Notes under the pieces: model-generated
What the model was told of the DNA's origin: nothing
The model's database searches: none
Seen by the model: the letters and a program-made list of their open reading frames with translations, nothing else
From: Taxillus chinensis
Taxonomy: Eukaryota; Streptophyta; Magnoliopsida; Santalales; Loranthaceae
Reading direction: 5' to 3'
Length of the DNA stretch: 64,000 nt
Assembly (NCBI GenBank): GCA_023512835.1
Contig: CM042086.1
Span: 17,699,820 to 17,763,819, forward strand
Shown: positions 47,576 to 59,590 of the stretch, piece after piece
Numbering within the stretch: position 1 is the first letter of the stretch
Layout: the number at the start of each line of letters is the position of its first letter
Translations under genes and position numbers: made by a program

Positions 47576-50500
47576 GGATGGAGAAACGGAGGAGACGCGA
47601 GCAAAAGGCATTAACCAGCGTCTTAATTGCCACTCTCGTCTCCTCGGGGAATACACCCACGAAACAGTGCGAACTGCGAAGGGAAAAAAACTCCACGGTT
47701 AAATTTTAGACGGTATGAGCCTATCAAGCTTTAATTTAAAGAAGCCGGATTAATTTATTAGAATTACGCAATTATTTTGAAAATAAATTCTCATAGGGAA
47801 AAAAATGTCTTCTTAAAAATATATATATATATATATATATGATGAGTTAAAAAAATAATGAGTGTTAAATTTAATAATAGAAATAATTATTTATTTTATT
47901 TTATTTTAATTTAATTTTAAATAAAATAATATTTTATTCATAAAACTGATGCACTAAATATCTTTTGAATTCTAAATTCCGTTCTTGAAAATAAAAATCA
48001 ACTTGTACCCTATAGGTCTTAAAGGGAGAAAAAGAAATATCATTGGAAGTGAGTATACATTATTTAAGCAAAAAATTAAGGTAAAACAAGTACTTAAAAA
48101 GTAATTTAAGCAAAATTGAGAATGAGACAACAAAAAAATGAATTTATTTGATTTATTATTATATGTTCGTTTATTTATTAAGTGCGTTCTGTTGAGCCTC
48201 TTTAAAGGATCGTCAAATCTACTTGAGCTTTCTGTCCAAAATACTGAACATTATATAGTGATACAAAATAATTAAATTTTCAATTAACTCATAAAACTAA
48301 ATAGTTTTAGATAAGCTTATACGATTAAATTAATATAACTTTTACTAGTTGGCAGAATTGAGCAAGGTTTTTTACTCAAACCACAATAAGGTGCCTTGGT
48401 GTGTAGTTGGTTATGCTTATTTAAATTATTGTTTGCAATAACATTATATAAGATATTAATTCCCTCCAAATTGACCTTGGAAACTTACAAGTAGTGTCAA
48501 AGCATAATTACTCACAAAATTGGGTGCGTATAGATTATGATCTGCAAAAGCATTAGCTCATAACCTTTTTATGACATAGCACTAAACCACCAATGTGTGA
48601 CAAAAAAATGACTTACTAGTTGAAAATTTTGAATGCAAACTCATATGGTATCTCAACATGATGATTAAGTTGACTATTTTTATGGAAGATGGACTCTTCG
48701 TTCCTTCAAATCTAATACCGATGGAGGACAAAAAGAAGTTAGGAAAATAAAATTTTGTCATTAAATCCATAACAAAATGGTCAAATGAGGACAAAGTTCA
48801 AGTAATAATAAACACCAAATCGATAACATTATATATAAAGCTATAGATGAACCAAACTAAGCTAAATATTATGGCATGTGACTTCAATTATTTATTGACA
48901 AACCAATCGGATCAAAAGCTTTAAATTATGATGTTCACAACATGTTTATTATTAAATCTATAAAATTCATGAATCGGTTATAAACAAGTGTTCATGAATA
49001 TTCATCTACACACTTATTTAAGAACAAATAATTAACAAACCAATTGTAAAATCTTTAAAATTCATCTATAAAATTTCAAACACATAATTGTCTAAAAAAA
49101 TGCAACCAATTAACATTATTATAATCTAATATGTATATATATTTACTTAAAATCAATAACAACAACACATGTTTTTATTTAATAATAATTTAAAAGTATA
49201 TGTTTAAAAATAATGTTCGTTTTGGTTTGATTTTCATGAGGCATGAAATAAGAATTTATAGGGAATTAGGTTCAAGGCATTTTTTAAAAGTTATATTTAA
49301 GTTTTAAATAATTTAATTGTAAAGGACAGCATGCAAGATAATATAATTCAGATTGCAGGGAAAAAACGATAATAAATGCTATTCAAATTTAGATTATTTT
49401 ATAATTTTAAAGTACTTTAAACAACAATTTAGACTTTAAATCTTAAAATTTCAATTAAGTAAACATAACATGTGTTTCCAAAAACTTGATAATCTTAAAA
49501 ATATTCATCTTTCAAACCATTTTTTCCTATAGTACACTATGTAAACCTTATGAATAATAACTTCTTAGCAATTCATATATACCATAAGCCAAACATGTCA
49601 AATCATAAAAAATATTTAGTTATGTGACATTTGGCAATGGATGTCAGTTTTTCGTAGAGATTAATGTATTCATGTTATATGTTGATGAACCCAAATTTAA
49701 TTTAATGACCATTGGACATTTGGACATAACTCATATGATTCAATTACAACGAGTTGATTTTAAAAAAACACTATTACTACATGCATTAGCTTAACAGAAT
49801 ATATGAAAATCATAAGATTGCATTAATTTGTTATGTCAAATCGAAAACACTAATTGAGAGGGGGCAAGCGGCGTCGGGGGTGGGGAGGGAGGTGGCATGG
49901 ATGGGGGCGGGCAACGTGATGGGGAGGGGCGGGCGGCGTGTGTGGAGATGGGGAGCCCAAGGGCGACGGTTGGGGGCAATAAGATGAGGAGGGGATAAGA
50001 TTTGTTAGGTTTTGTTTTATATAAAAAAATTATAATACGGCTAAAATGGATAGATGTGTCTTATGCATCTTCAAAATGTTTTTTTTAAATTTACTAAATA
50101 CTTATCAACTGCTTTTAATATTAATTTTTTTTTAAAATTATATTTTACTAAACACCCACCTATCTATTTTTAAAGAAAAAAGTTTTAATAAAAGATAAAA
50201 AGTATTATCAAACTAAGCCATATAAACAAAGTCGTTTTAATACACACACACTTATCACTTATTATAGACATAACAAATTGATATACAAAATAGCATGAAG
50301 TATTTATTACCTGATTTATTGTTATGATATATTTATTTACAAGTTGAATTATTCATTTTTATTTTTATATTAATTTAATATAAAAATATATAAAACATAT
50401 TAAATTTATGTTAAAATAAAAATTATAATGACATATTTGTTAATACATTAAACTTTATAATTTAAATTCAATTATAAAAAAGTATATATTAAAATGATTT

Positions 50501-51720
50501 TTTTAAATAATTATAGCTTTTTTTTATAAAAACAGATATACCTTTAATCAATATTTCGAAAATCAAAGGCAATAGTCAAAAATGGGAAATAATTAACAGG
50601 CTGCTGGGATTCATATCCATGCAATAATAAGGGTGGAATGCAATCTCATGGATAAAAAGTGTATATAAATTAGAAATAAAAAATCCAAGACCCCATTTTG
50701 TGACGACAAGCAAAATTAAAATGAATTCAATCGATTAGGTTGCACAAAAACCTTTTTTCTTTCATATTATTGGGGGAAAAGCTTACATTGAAATCATTAC
50801 AACTTAAAGTAATAGCATTAGAGTCATTAAATGTTTTTTAAAATTATACACATATGATTAAATATTAACTTCACGCGACTATAAAGTGTTATTAAAATAC
50901 TTATTTTAACTAAAGATTCTAGCAATTTATGACTTATACCACATATATATAATTTGAAAAAACATTTGGTGACTTCAATTTATGATCTTAAAATTAGAAC
51001 TAAAATAACATATGAGATAAATTTATTGAATCCGTATTTGTTGGATTCCCACACAAAAAACATTAAGTATAGAATAATAATAATGTCATAATAGTATTTG
51101 TTTTTTGTTGTATTGAGACTTTTTTAAACCAAATTAAGGATTTTTAGTTTAGACAAAATTAAACCAAACCAATCATTTTACTTGGATCAAATCAAATTGG
51201 AGCGAATTTCTCTTATTTGTATCGATTTTGAACTGACGGTTTAAAAGATTGTCAATTTGAGTTCATCATTTTTTTAGTGTTTAAAAATTAAAATGATATA
51301 AAACAGAAAAATAGATAGTCAGTGCACATATTAATACTAATATATATTATATTTATAATTCTAAAAAATCTTAAATTTAGATAACATAATTCACAAGCAA
51401 TAATTTTAATTAAATAAGATTCAATTTTAAAAATAAAAATAAATAAGAATATTATTTTATTAGATTTAAATTACAATTTTAAAATTCCAAACTAAATCAC
51501 CCATAATATTATTTAATTTTAATCAAATTAAACCCATAATATTATTTAATTTCATATCAAACTAAATTTCCACGTTAATAAATTGACAGCTAAACCGATT
51601 TGAGCGAGCTTCACCCCAACGATGCCGCATTTGGAATGTAAAAAATATGACACATTACATAATATAATATGGATGGGCCGACCAGTACTGGCATATATAT
51701 ATATATATAAACCTACGTCA
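47576..51720. other. AT-rich intergenic DNA with one G-rich island
   Basis: An (AT)n tract lies at 47819-47840. No coding or element similarity was found. The 49858-50000 stretch is strongly G-rich, unlike its surroundings (see findings). The LPAT1 promoter should begin at the left edge. Confidence 0.5.
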
Positions 51721-51723
51721 GCT

Positions 51724-52125
51724 CTAACGGCGAGGACTAATGGTCTCCGGTTGGGGCTCAGAAACGCCGGCAGCAATTTTGGCAACGTCAGTGACGGAGG
51801 CATCAGGCTTCTTCTTGGTGTACAGTACAGAGAAGCCTATGGCAGCGGCCGCGACGAACCCGGCCAACGCCATTCTCACCGGCGGCCCCGGAAACTTCTT
51901 CCTCTGGTGCAACGTCTCCGTGGAATGCTGTGCCGCTGCTTCCGCCATCTTCGGGTGATAACGTGCTGCCGAGGCCGCCATTGAGTGCTGTCCCGCTGAG
52001 GAGGTCGGTGGGGGCGCCGTTGCTGTCGCCGCCGGCGCCTGCTTTGCAGCAGCGACCGTCCCCGCCGGTCCCATTCCTCGTGGGCCTCCCGTTGTCTCTC
52101 TGTTTCTGGGTATCTCACTGCTCAT
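51724..52125 (-). CDS. Small single-pass membrane protein, plant-conserved type, function unknown
   Basis: A single-exon frame of 133 aa. An Ala/Pro/Thr-rich N-terminus (1-55) precedes ARYHPKMAEAAAQHSTETLH (54-73), then one transmembrane helix (MALAGFVAAAAIGFSVLY, 85-102), a KKK stop-transfer cluster and an acidic tail with DVAKIAAGVSEPQ. I recall similar short plant proteins with this AEAAAQHSTETLH-TM-DVAK layout, but no function. A TATATATA box lies about 35-40 bases upstream of the ATG (near 52160), and base composition is GC-rich as expected of a real exon. Confidence 0.75.
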   Translation of the reverse strand: MSSEIPRNRETTGGPRGMGPAGTVAAAKQAPAATATAPPPTSSAGQHSMAASAARYHPKMAEAAAQHSTETLHQRKKFPGPPVRMALAGFVAAAAIGFSVLYTKKKPDASVTDVAKIAAGVSEPQPETISPRR

Positions 52126-52158
52126 CGTATCGTACTTAGTCTCGGGCGGCGCGGTCGT

Positions 52159-52167
52159 TCAAGTATA
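52159..52167 (-). promoter_or_regulatory. TATA box of the small membrane protein gene
   Basis: GTATATATAC, about 35-40 bases upstream of the ATG at 52125 on the minus strand. The transcription start is therefore close to the ATG and the leader would be very short. Confidence 0.45.
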
Positions 52168-52444
52168 TATACTGGTTTTGAATCATGTTCTGGCGTGAAG
52201 ATATAGGGGTGTGGAGAGAAGGAGTGAGAAATTTTGTTCCACGTGGTGGTTGTCATTTGAAGACCTGGCGTGCCTTTTTTATCGGCCCGGCCGGTGGGAG
52301 TGGGAGGAGTGGAATCGGTCTCCCATTGCCGCTTGGTCCGAGTTAAGGTTTTTTTTTTTTTTGCAAACGACGCATACAAAGCCACGAATAAATACGAACA
52401 CAAAAACAAAAAACAAAAACGCCACGGTTGCGGCGTCGCGCATT

Positions 52445-52935
52445 TCCCGGCGTTTATATGTTTGGCCGGTATGTCATCTGACATAGCCTTGCATTTCTCT
52501 AAACGTCGGTATGTATTTTACATTGCTGTCGTAATATAAAACGCCCGCATATATTCTACTTATGCGGACATTATATAAAACGCCGGCATATGTTGTTTTC
52601 ATGTGCTGGTAGTAATAAAACGCCGGTATAGTGTTTGACGATAATAAACTTTGTATAAATATTTGTACAATTGGCTTCGGCATCTTTGTAATCGAAAGAG
52701 ATTGGACGGTTATGATTTTTTTTTCTCTTCCGAAGAATTGATAGGCTACACATTGTCGCGATTATCGAGGTTACGCAACTCCGAAATTTCTCTAAAACGT
52801 CAGCATAGTATTTTAGGCGATAATAAAACACCGGCATAATGACGATAATAAAAAAACAAAAACGCCGGTATAGAATAACCTAGACTTGGCGAAAATGTCC
52901 TCCGTAGTGGCGTGTTTAAACCGCGGGCATATGCA
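52445..52935. repeat. Dispersed AACGCCGGYATA-type motif array
   Basis: About nine copies of A(A)ACGCCGG(C/T)ATA or one-to-two-base variants occur within 490 bp, at about 52501, 52539, 52579, 52618, 52795, 52827, 52859 and 52917 (plus strand) and 52447 (minus). Spacing is irregular. Such subterminal motif clusters are typical of plant CACTA-type transposons, and a TAGTG word (52903) could be an end. The class is inference. Confidence 0.55.
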
Positions 52936-53105
52936 TTATGGCCTGGAAATTTTTTCATATTCTGGTATGGTATGGTTGCAATATTCATTGACAGTGTAAC
53001 AAAGCCAAATATTTTGACCTGAAAATATTTATCTTACTGCAATAAATAATGACACAACGACTTTATTCATTAACCCAATTAAACAGAAACTCGAAATATA
53101 ATTAA

Positions 53106-53200
53106 GAATGACGCCTCGAATGTCCTTCTGAAGCAGGTCCAGACGCTTGTGGCCTTTAGCGTGAGCCACGACAACGAAGCCAGATACCAGGTTGTACAAG
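53106..53200 (+). other. Unidentified exon-like fragment
   Basis: The plus strand reads NDASNVLLKQVQTLVAFSVS, then HDNEARYQVVQ, ending at a good donor (CAA/GTAAGT at 53201). It is GC-richer than its neighbours and looks protein-like, but I cannot name it, and no partner exon was found. Confidence 0.3.
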
Positions 53201-53209
53201 TAAGTTTCC

Positions 53210-54370
53210 GAGGATTAACAGTAAAATTTACTTTAATTGCTATCTAAATTATAAATTTTAAGTGACCTAAAGTCGTGTGTATTTTTTAAAATTTAATTTT
53301 TTCTATATTTTTTAAAAGAACCATTTTATTTTTATTTCTGGTCCCAATTCCTCTTTATTTGTGAATCAAAATTGCATTGGGATTCCAAAAACTTGTAATG
53401 ACCCAAGATATTGCAATTATATATGCACGTTGGTTCGGCCAACATGTCAATACTTGCACAATTAATCTGTTCTATTTAATTGATTAAATTGGAATGGACT
53501 TAAACCTCTTGAATATATTGAATAATTATAACCCATTCTGCGTTAAAACTTGCGTTAACATAATTTCCATGGCAACAGGATTGGACTTCCAGAGAAATGC
53601 ACAATACAAACTGAGAAATGTCAACAATTGAAATAGATAAGTACTTCTTAGTAATAAAAAAAAAATGATATACTCGGGTCAACTTGACATCGGTCTATTT
53701 AACCTGCCCAACTTCGATCGAAAGCTGGTGTAACATACCCAAGCCTGCGGACACTCGGGTTTAAGAAATATAAAACACTTACTAAAAATCGTAATGTTGC
53801 AGTATTTTACATTGGGCAAGGCTAGACAAAGGAACAAAGTCAAGACAACAATAATAATAATACTAATAATAATATAACAACAGAACCACTGAAATCGTAA
53901 GACATTTTAAAAATTATTTAATTCAACTTTCTTAATCGCAACACCTCTTTTTTTTTTTTTCCCTAATTTTCTCACTCTATATCATTATCCATTTAAATTT
54001 CAAATATAATGACACAATATTAAAATTACCAAATTTTAAACTAATTTCAATTAAGGAATCGATTTTAAAATAATTAACACCAAATTATGACAATAATTTA
54101 AGCATTATTTCTAAAAAAAAATTCATATTAAAAATTTTACTCCAAAAACAAAAACAAAACACAAAATTAGGTGAGCGTGAATCTTGTTTAGCTAAAATTT
54201 AGGCCCCTTCTTGGGCGGCAAAGGATCAGAGATTTAATTACTGAGTGAGAGAGCAATTGTAGGAAAGAAATATACATGTGCCAGTGCCGCACTAAATACT
54301 TACAACATGGGAGTCATTGAGGAAGAATGAACGGAATAAATACCTTCCTGATTCATGAATAGAAAAACAA
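53210..54370. other. AT-rich intergenic DNA downstream of APO2
   Basis: No gene recognised. The right edge should contain the APO2 3' UTR. Confidence 0.45.
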
Positions 54371-54372
54371 AC

Positions 54373-57300
54373 TCAAACTGCGATCACTGCTTCATCAACA
54401 CTTGCCGGGATCCCCACATCCAACCGCATTGTGGACTTGTACTGTTCCGGCACAGCTGCACCAGCATGCACACACATTTCGACTACAGCAGGGGCCTGGC
54501 CATAGAATGTCCTGAGCTCCCTCTGCATTGGCGGCCCATTCACATCAGGGACATGCCACACGTACCTCGGGGGTATCAAGTCATCCAGCACTGCTGCCTG
54601 CCATCCATGCTGACCATTCCGCTGCTGGTGCTTGAAGGCACCACAGTTTCGGGCCTTGTGCCCCATGGGGCCAACATGTACCTCCGGGCAATACCCACAC
54701 ACCCTCACTGGGTACATCTTCATCAACCTGTTGGATCCGCTCCTCAGTGTCTCCCATGCGTGAAGCGTTTCCTCGGCAAGCAGGGTAGCTTCTTTGGCAT
54801 CATAAGGGGGCACAATCTCCGAATCAGGTATTTCGGTTACAAGCGGTGTCTCAGGAACTGTAGGTTCAGGGTCGGGTAGTTCAGATTCGTCGGCATCAAT
54901 GAACTCACCTTTTGCAATGCGAATAATTGGCTTTCTCCTTCTCTTTGTGGGAAAATCAGGAAGGTCAACCCCAGCTTGGACACACAGCTCAACAACTGCT
55001 GGAATCCGGGGAATAGAGAATCTCTCATCATGTGTGATTCGCTTGCCAAGACGGTCATATAGGTGATAGGCTTCCACAGGCAAAAGGATGTCTTCAACAA
55101 CTGCATTTGTCCAATCATGGGAGCTATTGCGTCTTGCAGCCATTGGGCCTCTACATGATCTGAATGGATGCCCAGTGGATCCTACATGGATTTCATTACA
55201 CCACCTGAACAGTCATGAAAGACTTATCCTCAAAACACAATACATTAAGGAATAAAAAATAATAATAAAAGCTTGCCATAATTTTGGCAAGTGAAGATTC
55301 TCTGACCACTTGCATGATTAGCTCAGACAAGAAGATTAGTTGAGGGTGAATGTAGGGAAACAGGGAAAGAATAGGAACATCCTTCAATTTCATACAAGGT
55401 TAACCACCTCGGTTCCCTCTTCCCCTTGGTCCAAAACTGTCCTAAATAATGCAAGACAGAGGCCTTTTGTATTCAAAGTGCACGTGAATGCATTTTCCTC
55501 ACCTAACCATCCATTTGTCCATGAATTCATACCCCACCCTCAAGACAATCGCACCAAAAACCTCCGAAAGGAAGGCACTCTAGAAGCTGCTGTTTACCCA
55601 ACTAAACAATTTTATAGTAAGGTAACAAACACAAAACTGTATAAGCTAAATAGCTGATTGATTATAATTTGTAAATGGGCATTGAGCTATCACTAATAGC
55701 TATAAATAGAAAGAGAAAACTAACTTGCAAGCAAGTACAGGCACAACTTTCAACATCTTTTTGAGATTGTTAATCAGGACAACTCTTGCATTCATAACAT
55801 CATATGAAAGTGGGATGAAACTCCGAACCAACAACCCCTTCTTTGGAGGTGGGATAGGTCTTCTAGGCTGATCCTTGGCTCTCTTAAGTCGCTCCCTTGC
55901 AGCTCGCCTCAGCTCCAAAATGGGTACCGGAAAGGGTTTTCTCTCCCTTCTCGAGTAGTACTTGGGCAAGTCTGTGTTTTGTGGATAGTGGCTGCTAACC
56001 ACTGGATAGGCATGACCAAGGGTCCAGGAAGGCAGTTTAGACTTGGACGGATGATTGAGTTTACTCTCACCATTCTGACAAGAATAAAAATAAAATGTAA
56101 AATAGATGATTCATAAATTTCACCATCTGATGGGTTTAACACAAATTTCATCGAGATTACTAAATGGAGTCGTATTCTCAAATCAGATCCATTTCAATGA
56201 GCACCACTCACTGCCTTGGAAGAAGGCCAAGAGTGGGATAAGATGCAACATGTACACAGGTCAAAGCAGCTTAACAACATTTTAGTGCCTGTGGTGCTTG
56301 CACTTTTTTTGGCCGTGGGTGACAAATGGAGGAAAAGGGGAGGGGTCCATCCCTATTACGGACAAGCCCTAACAAACAAGCCCAGAGATTTAACTATCAA
56401 AGGGCAACAGTCATAGTGGTTAAAAGCATACAATTCAATTTGATGACTCAAACTGGTTTTTTGAATTGTATCATTAACACGAATCCTACAATTTGATTTG
56501 ATTCAATTTTGTGATTCAGGTATTTTCCAATGGGGCTGCTTTTTCTACTAAAGTTGTGTCTAACAGTTGGGCATTGAAGGTTTTTTAGGATTTAGAACTT
56601 TAAAAATAAACAATCACGGGTTTTCAAAAAAGACTAAAATGGCTTGACTTTGTCCAAAATCGAAAGAAATAGAAAACCTAGCTCTTTCCATTAGTAATTT
56701 CAACTTTAATATTTCTTCTCTCCTTTTTTTCTTTGTTCTCCATTTTTCCTTCTTTTTTTCTTCTCTGCTATGATCCTATGGTATGAATTCTCTGCTCTGC
56801 AATTCCACTTCTTCTCCTCCCTTCATCACTGACATCCCTCATCTTATTTTCTCTTGTTTTTTTTCTTTATCTTTCTTTACAATAGCTCTTCATTCATCTA
56901 GCTCTTCTTATCGTCATTGTTTTTGCTATACTTGCTCCTTGAAGCTTGGTACAACCTAATAGACAATGTATGAAACCTACACACTAACATAATTAATATA
57001 TTGATATCTCCAACACCCCCTCAAGTTGAAGCTTATAAACGCTTCTCAACTCATTACAAACTCTATCCCATTACATGATAAAACCTCTCAATTCTTGCAA
57101 TATTTGTATTTTAATAAAAATTCTTGACTGCATTTTTCCGGTAACAATAAAACTTTCATTTTCGAACCATTCACCACTTGGACGCACAAAAAACTCAATG
57201 AGTTCATGGGGACAAGAAGGCATACCACGAACAGATACAACAACAGTGAAGTCAGCACAGTACTTCAACTACAACGAGAAGTCCAACAACACGACACTTT

Positions 57301-57694
57301 CATTAAAATAATAATCCACATGGATCCACAACAATCCAATAGATCATACTCACACAAGACATACAACATAGTAGGCGCCGACACAAAAGACCATGTCGCA
57401 TAAATTCTCCTCCTTGACCATGATATGGAGTGAGAATCAAGGTTAATGGTTACACAAGATAAGAAAATAAAAGGCTCTAACAAGAGAAACCCTAATACCA
57501 TGTAATAAAAGAGAAGGAAAAAAAAAAAATAATACCTTGAAATAATCGAGATAACTCAAGCCTTGGTCTGGTTTAAGTAGCAGGAATTCTGATTTTGGGT
57601 AGTTGGAAATCCTTAAAGGACTAGTTTTAGGAGTTAAAAGGCTCCCGCTACCAGGAAAAGCACCATATGAGGATTGAGGAGAACTGCAATGCAT
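54373..57694 (-). CDS. APO2: APO2-like chloroplast RNA-binding protein, three exons
   Basis: Exons: 57694-57536, 56074-55725 and 55204-54373, with matching phases (0, then 2), giving 446 aa. APO proteins bind group II introns or other organelle RNA and are needed for assembly of [4Fe-4S]-containing photosystem I. Exon 1 encodes a Ser-rich plastid transit-like start (MHCSSPQSSYGAFPGSGS). Exon 2 has LPKYYSRRERKPFPVPI and PPPKKGLLVRSFIPLSYDV. Exon 3 has two APO domains. The first starts at CKWCNEIHVG (about 169) and continues into EAYHLYDRLGKRITHDERFS. The second starts at CGYCPEVHVGPMGHKARNC (339) and runs to WHVPDVNGPPMQRELRTFYG. The acidic linker DADESELPDPEP is characteristic of APO2 rather than APO1, as I recall the family. 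The start ATG is inferred; an upstream exon cannot be excluded because CAG/GT precedes it. Confidence 0.9.
56500..57505 (-). mobile_element. Ty1/copia-derived remnant in APO2 intron 1
   Basis: On the minus strand, ACATGGTATTAG (about 57503-57492) resembles a copia primer-binding region. About 460 bp later comes CTTGAGGGGGTG (a polypurine tract, about 57030) followed directly by TGTTGGAGATATCAATATAT, a typical copia LTR start. The gag-pol region between is missing, and no 5' LTR lies before the PBS, since exon 1 ends only 30 bases away. It is therefore a deleted, incomplete copy. Confidence 0.5.
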
Positions 57695-57741
57695 ACCTGA
57701 ACCCAGGAGAAAAGGGGGTAAACTTAACAAGATCGAAACCC

Positions 57742-57768
<27 letters not shown>
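57742..57768. repeat. (AAT)n microsatellite upstream of APO2
   Basis: About nine AAT units between the APO2 start and the NTF2 fragment. Confidence 0.8.
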
Positions 57769-57772
<4 letters not shown>

Positions 57773-57816
57773 GAGAACTTCAAATAAATTGAAATAAACA
57801 TAGTAAAACAGGGTAG

Positions 57817-57983
57817 TTGACTGCACTTGAGAGCGTTTTGTTCGCCGGCGAGTTGGAGATTGCGGGTGACGAAGACGAGAGCGCCGGCGGCGGGGCCAGA
57901 GGGCTGGCAATCGACGGTGGTGATGGAGTGCTGGCACTGCTGGTAGGGGAGGGAAGTGAGCTTGGCAACGATGCTCTGAGGGC
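57817..57983 (-). pseudogene. NTF2: Nuclear transport factor 2 (NTF2) exon fragment
   Basis: The minus strand reads QSIVAKLTSLPYQQCQHSIT, TVDCQPSGPAAGALVFVTRN and LQLAGEQNALKCSQ, which closely matches the middle exon of plant NTF2, the Ran-GDP import carrier. The segment lacks both the N-terminal part and the C-terminal MFHLMPT end. It begins abruptly (57983) and ends where the NTF2 exon normally ends, but without a GT donor. It lies 120 bp upstream of the APO2 ATG on the same strand, so it may now be part of APO2's leader or promoter. It is in frame, suggesting a fairly young copy. Confidence 0.8.
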
Positions 57984-57989
57984 TATGGT

Positions 57990-58610
57990 CCTCTGATGGT
58001 CCTCCCCTTTTTTTTACCCTCTTTATTTGGAATTTTGAGTGTTGAGTCGTTTCTGAGACTGGTTGTGTGGAGGTTGGCAGTCACGGCACGGGTGTGGATA
58101 GTGGGACGAGGGATGTGCTTCTTTTTTTCACATTGAAACAAATATTTTTCTGAAAAAAAAAAAAATTTACGATGGAGAAAAAACATTTTACGGTGGAGAA
58201 AGAAGGGTTGATGCAAAAATGGTTAACAGAAAATGTTACCCTTTGTCTCACATAAAATTAGCCTGTCATTATTTCACACTTTGTTACCCTTATATCAATC
58301 AAACCCATTTGTGGGTTTAAGGTCCCCAATCTTATATGTTTTTATAATAAAATTCTCATTCTTAAACTTGCCTTCTATCATTCTTTAAAACATTGAAACT
58401 TTCCTAAAATGGCATGGAAGAGTTAAAAGATTTAACTCGTATTAATGAATGTAGAATATGATTAATGTGGGTGATTTTGAACTTCTATTTTCATATTTGA
58501 TATTTGAATTTTACAAAATCTGAAGTTTTATTAAATAATGGGTATGTCCCCAAAAAATTTCTCGATATCAAATTAAATTTAATTGTTCCTTACGAACATT
58601 AGCTGAACAT
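57990..58610. other. AT-rich spacer
   Basis: Between the NTF2 and PPR fragments; nothing recognised. Confidence 0.4.
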
Positions 58611-58624
58611 TAGCTGATGCTCTG

Positions 58625-59590
58625 AGGGCAATGAATCTGCGCACATATTCAATAAAGTATTGCAGAGAATCAAGTCTACAGGCCACCCATTGGACTTTAT
58701 CTGCTCCCAAAGATCCAAAGCGTCTTTAGCCCACCTAGCCTTGCCATAAATCTTAAGGAGTGAGGAAGGAGTCCTCTCTCATCTGGCGTGATCCCCGTAT
58801 CTATCATTTCCTTGAAGAAGCTCGTTGCTAGTCCAGGCTTCCCGACCTTGCCCATTGCTTCCAACAATGTGTTGTACAGAATCGAATTGGGCTGCAACTC
58901 AACATTCCTCATGCAGAACAAAATTAATCCCATCACCAAACATCTTAGCCAGGACAGAGAATGTGATTGGGTCAGGTTTCCAACCAGTGGTCCTTCCTCT
59001 CTCATATAAAGTCATCACCTCCTAAACTTTCCCTAACGTGGCATACAGATCCAAAACAGCAGTGTAAGTTACCTCATCAGGCATCAGCTCCGTTTGGTAC
59101 GTCTTCTCAAAACCACTCCACAGCCTTCTCAAAGAGGCCACGCCTTTTGGCACAAGTGATGATTGTGCAGAGTAAGTGATGTTGTCAAGCTCAATTCCAT
59201 TTCCAATCATCTCGTGGGCTAGCTCCTCAACGAGCCCAAATTGATTCCCGTGCCTCAGTGACTTCATGGTGACGTTATAGAAGATGGGTTCCATCAGCGA
59301 CAAATCCTGGGCCTTAATGCAATTGGAGAAAACACGAGTCTTTTGCCACGGCTTTAAGCTTCCTTGAAAACTGGGGGTGGGTTATCTCCAAGACTGCCGT
59401 CAAAGCGGTTTCAGAGGCTTCGTACTCATTGAGCCTTTTCACAATCACCTTGAGGGCATCGTCGGGGATGAGAGGGCCGGAGGTGGTAGGGGTGCGCTTG
59501 TGGCGGCTGAGAGATGACGATGCGCCTCGGCTTGGCGGGTTTGTTGCAGACGCTGATGAATCTTTGTCTCTGGAGATTCAAGGTTCTGAC
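58625..59590 (-). pseudogene. SOT1-type (At5g46580-like) PPR pseudogene, truncated
   Basis: Minus-strand segments match a plastid P-class PPR protein with an SMR domain, in order: SGPLIPDDALKVIVKRLNEY and ETALTAVLEITHPQFSRKLK (59490-59340), then EPIFYNVTMKSLRHGNQFGL and GIELDNITYS (59300-59170), YQTELMPDEVTYTAVLDLYA (about 59100-59040), PNSILYNTLLEAMGKVGKPG (58890-58830), and finally KIYGKARWAKDAL and LNMCAD (to about 58630). The family recognises chloroplast rRNA precursors. Here several frame changes occur (for example near 59345 and 59145), parts are missing (near 58960), and homology stops in the PPR array, so the SMR domain is absent. Confidence 0.8.

Noticed and set aside
47166..47696. 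176- and 143-codon minus-strand frames
   Set aside because: Most of the length is translation of the CA/CT microsatellite. Only the first 24 codons from 47575 fit as LPAT1 exon 1.
54355..54879. 174-codon plus-strand frame
   Set aside because: Antisense shadow of APO2 exon 3.
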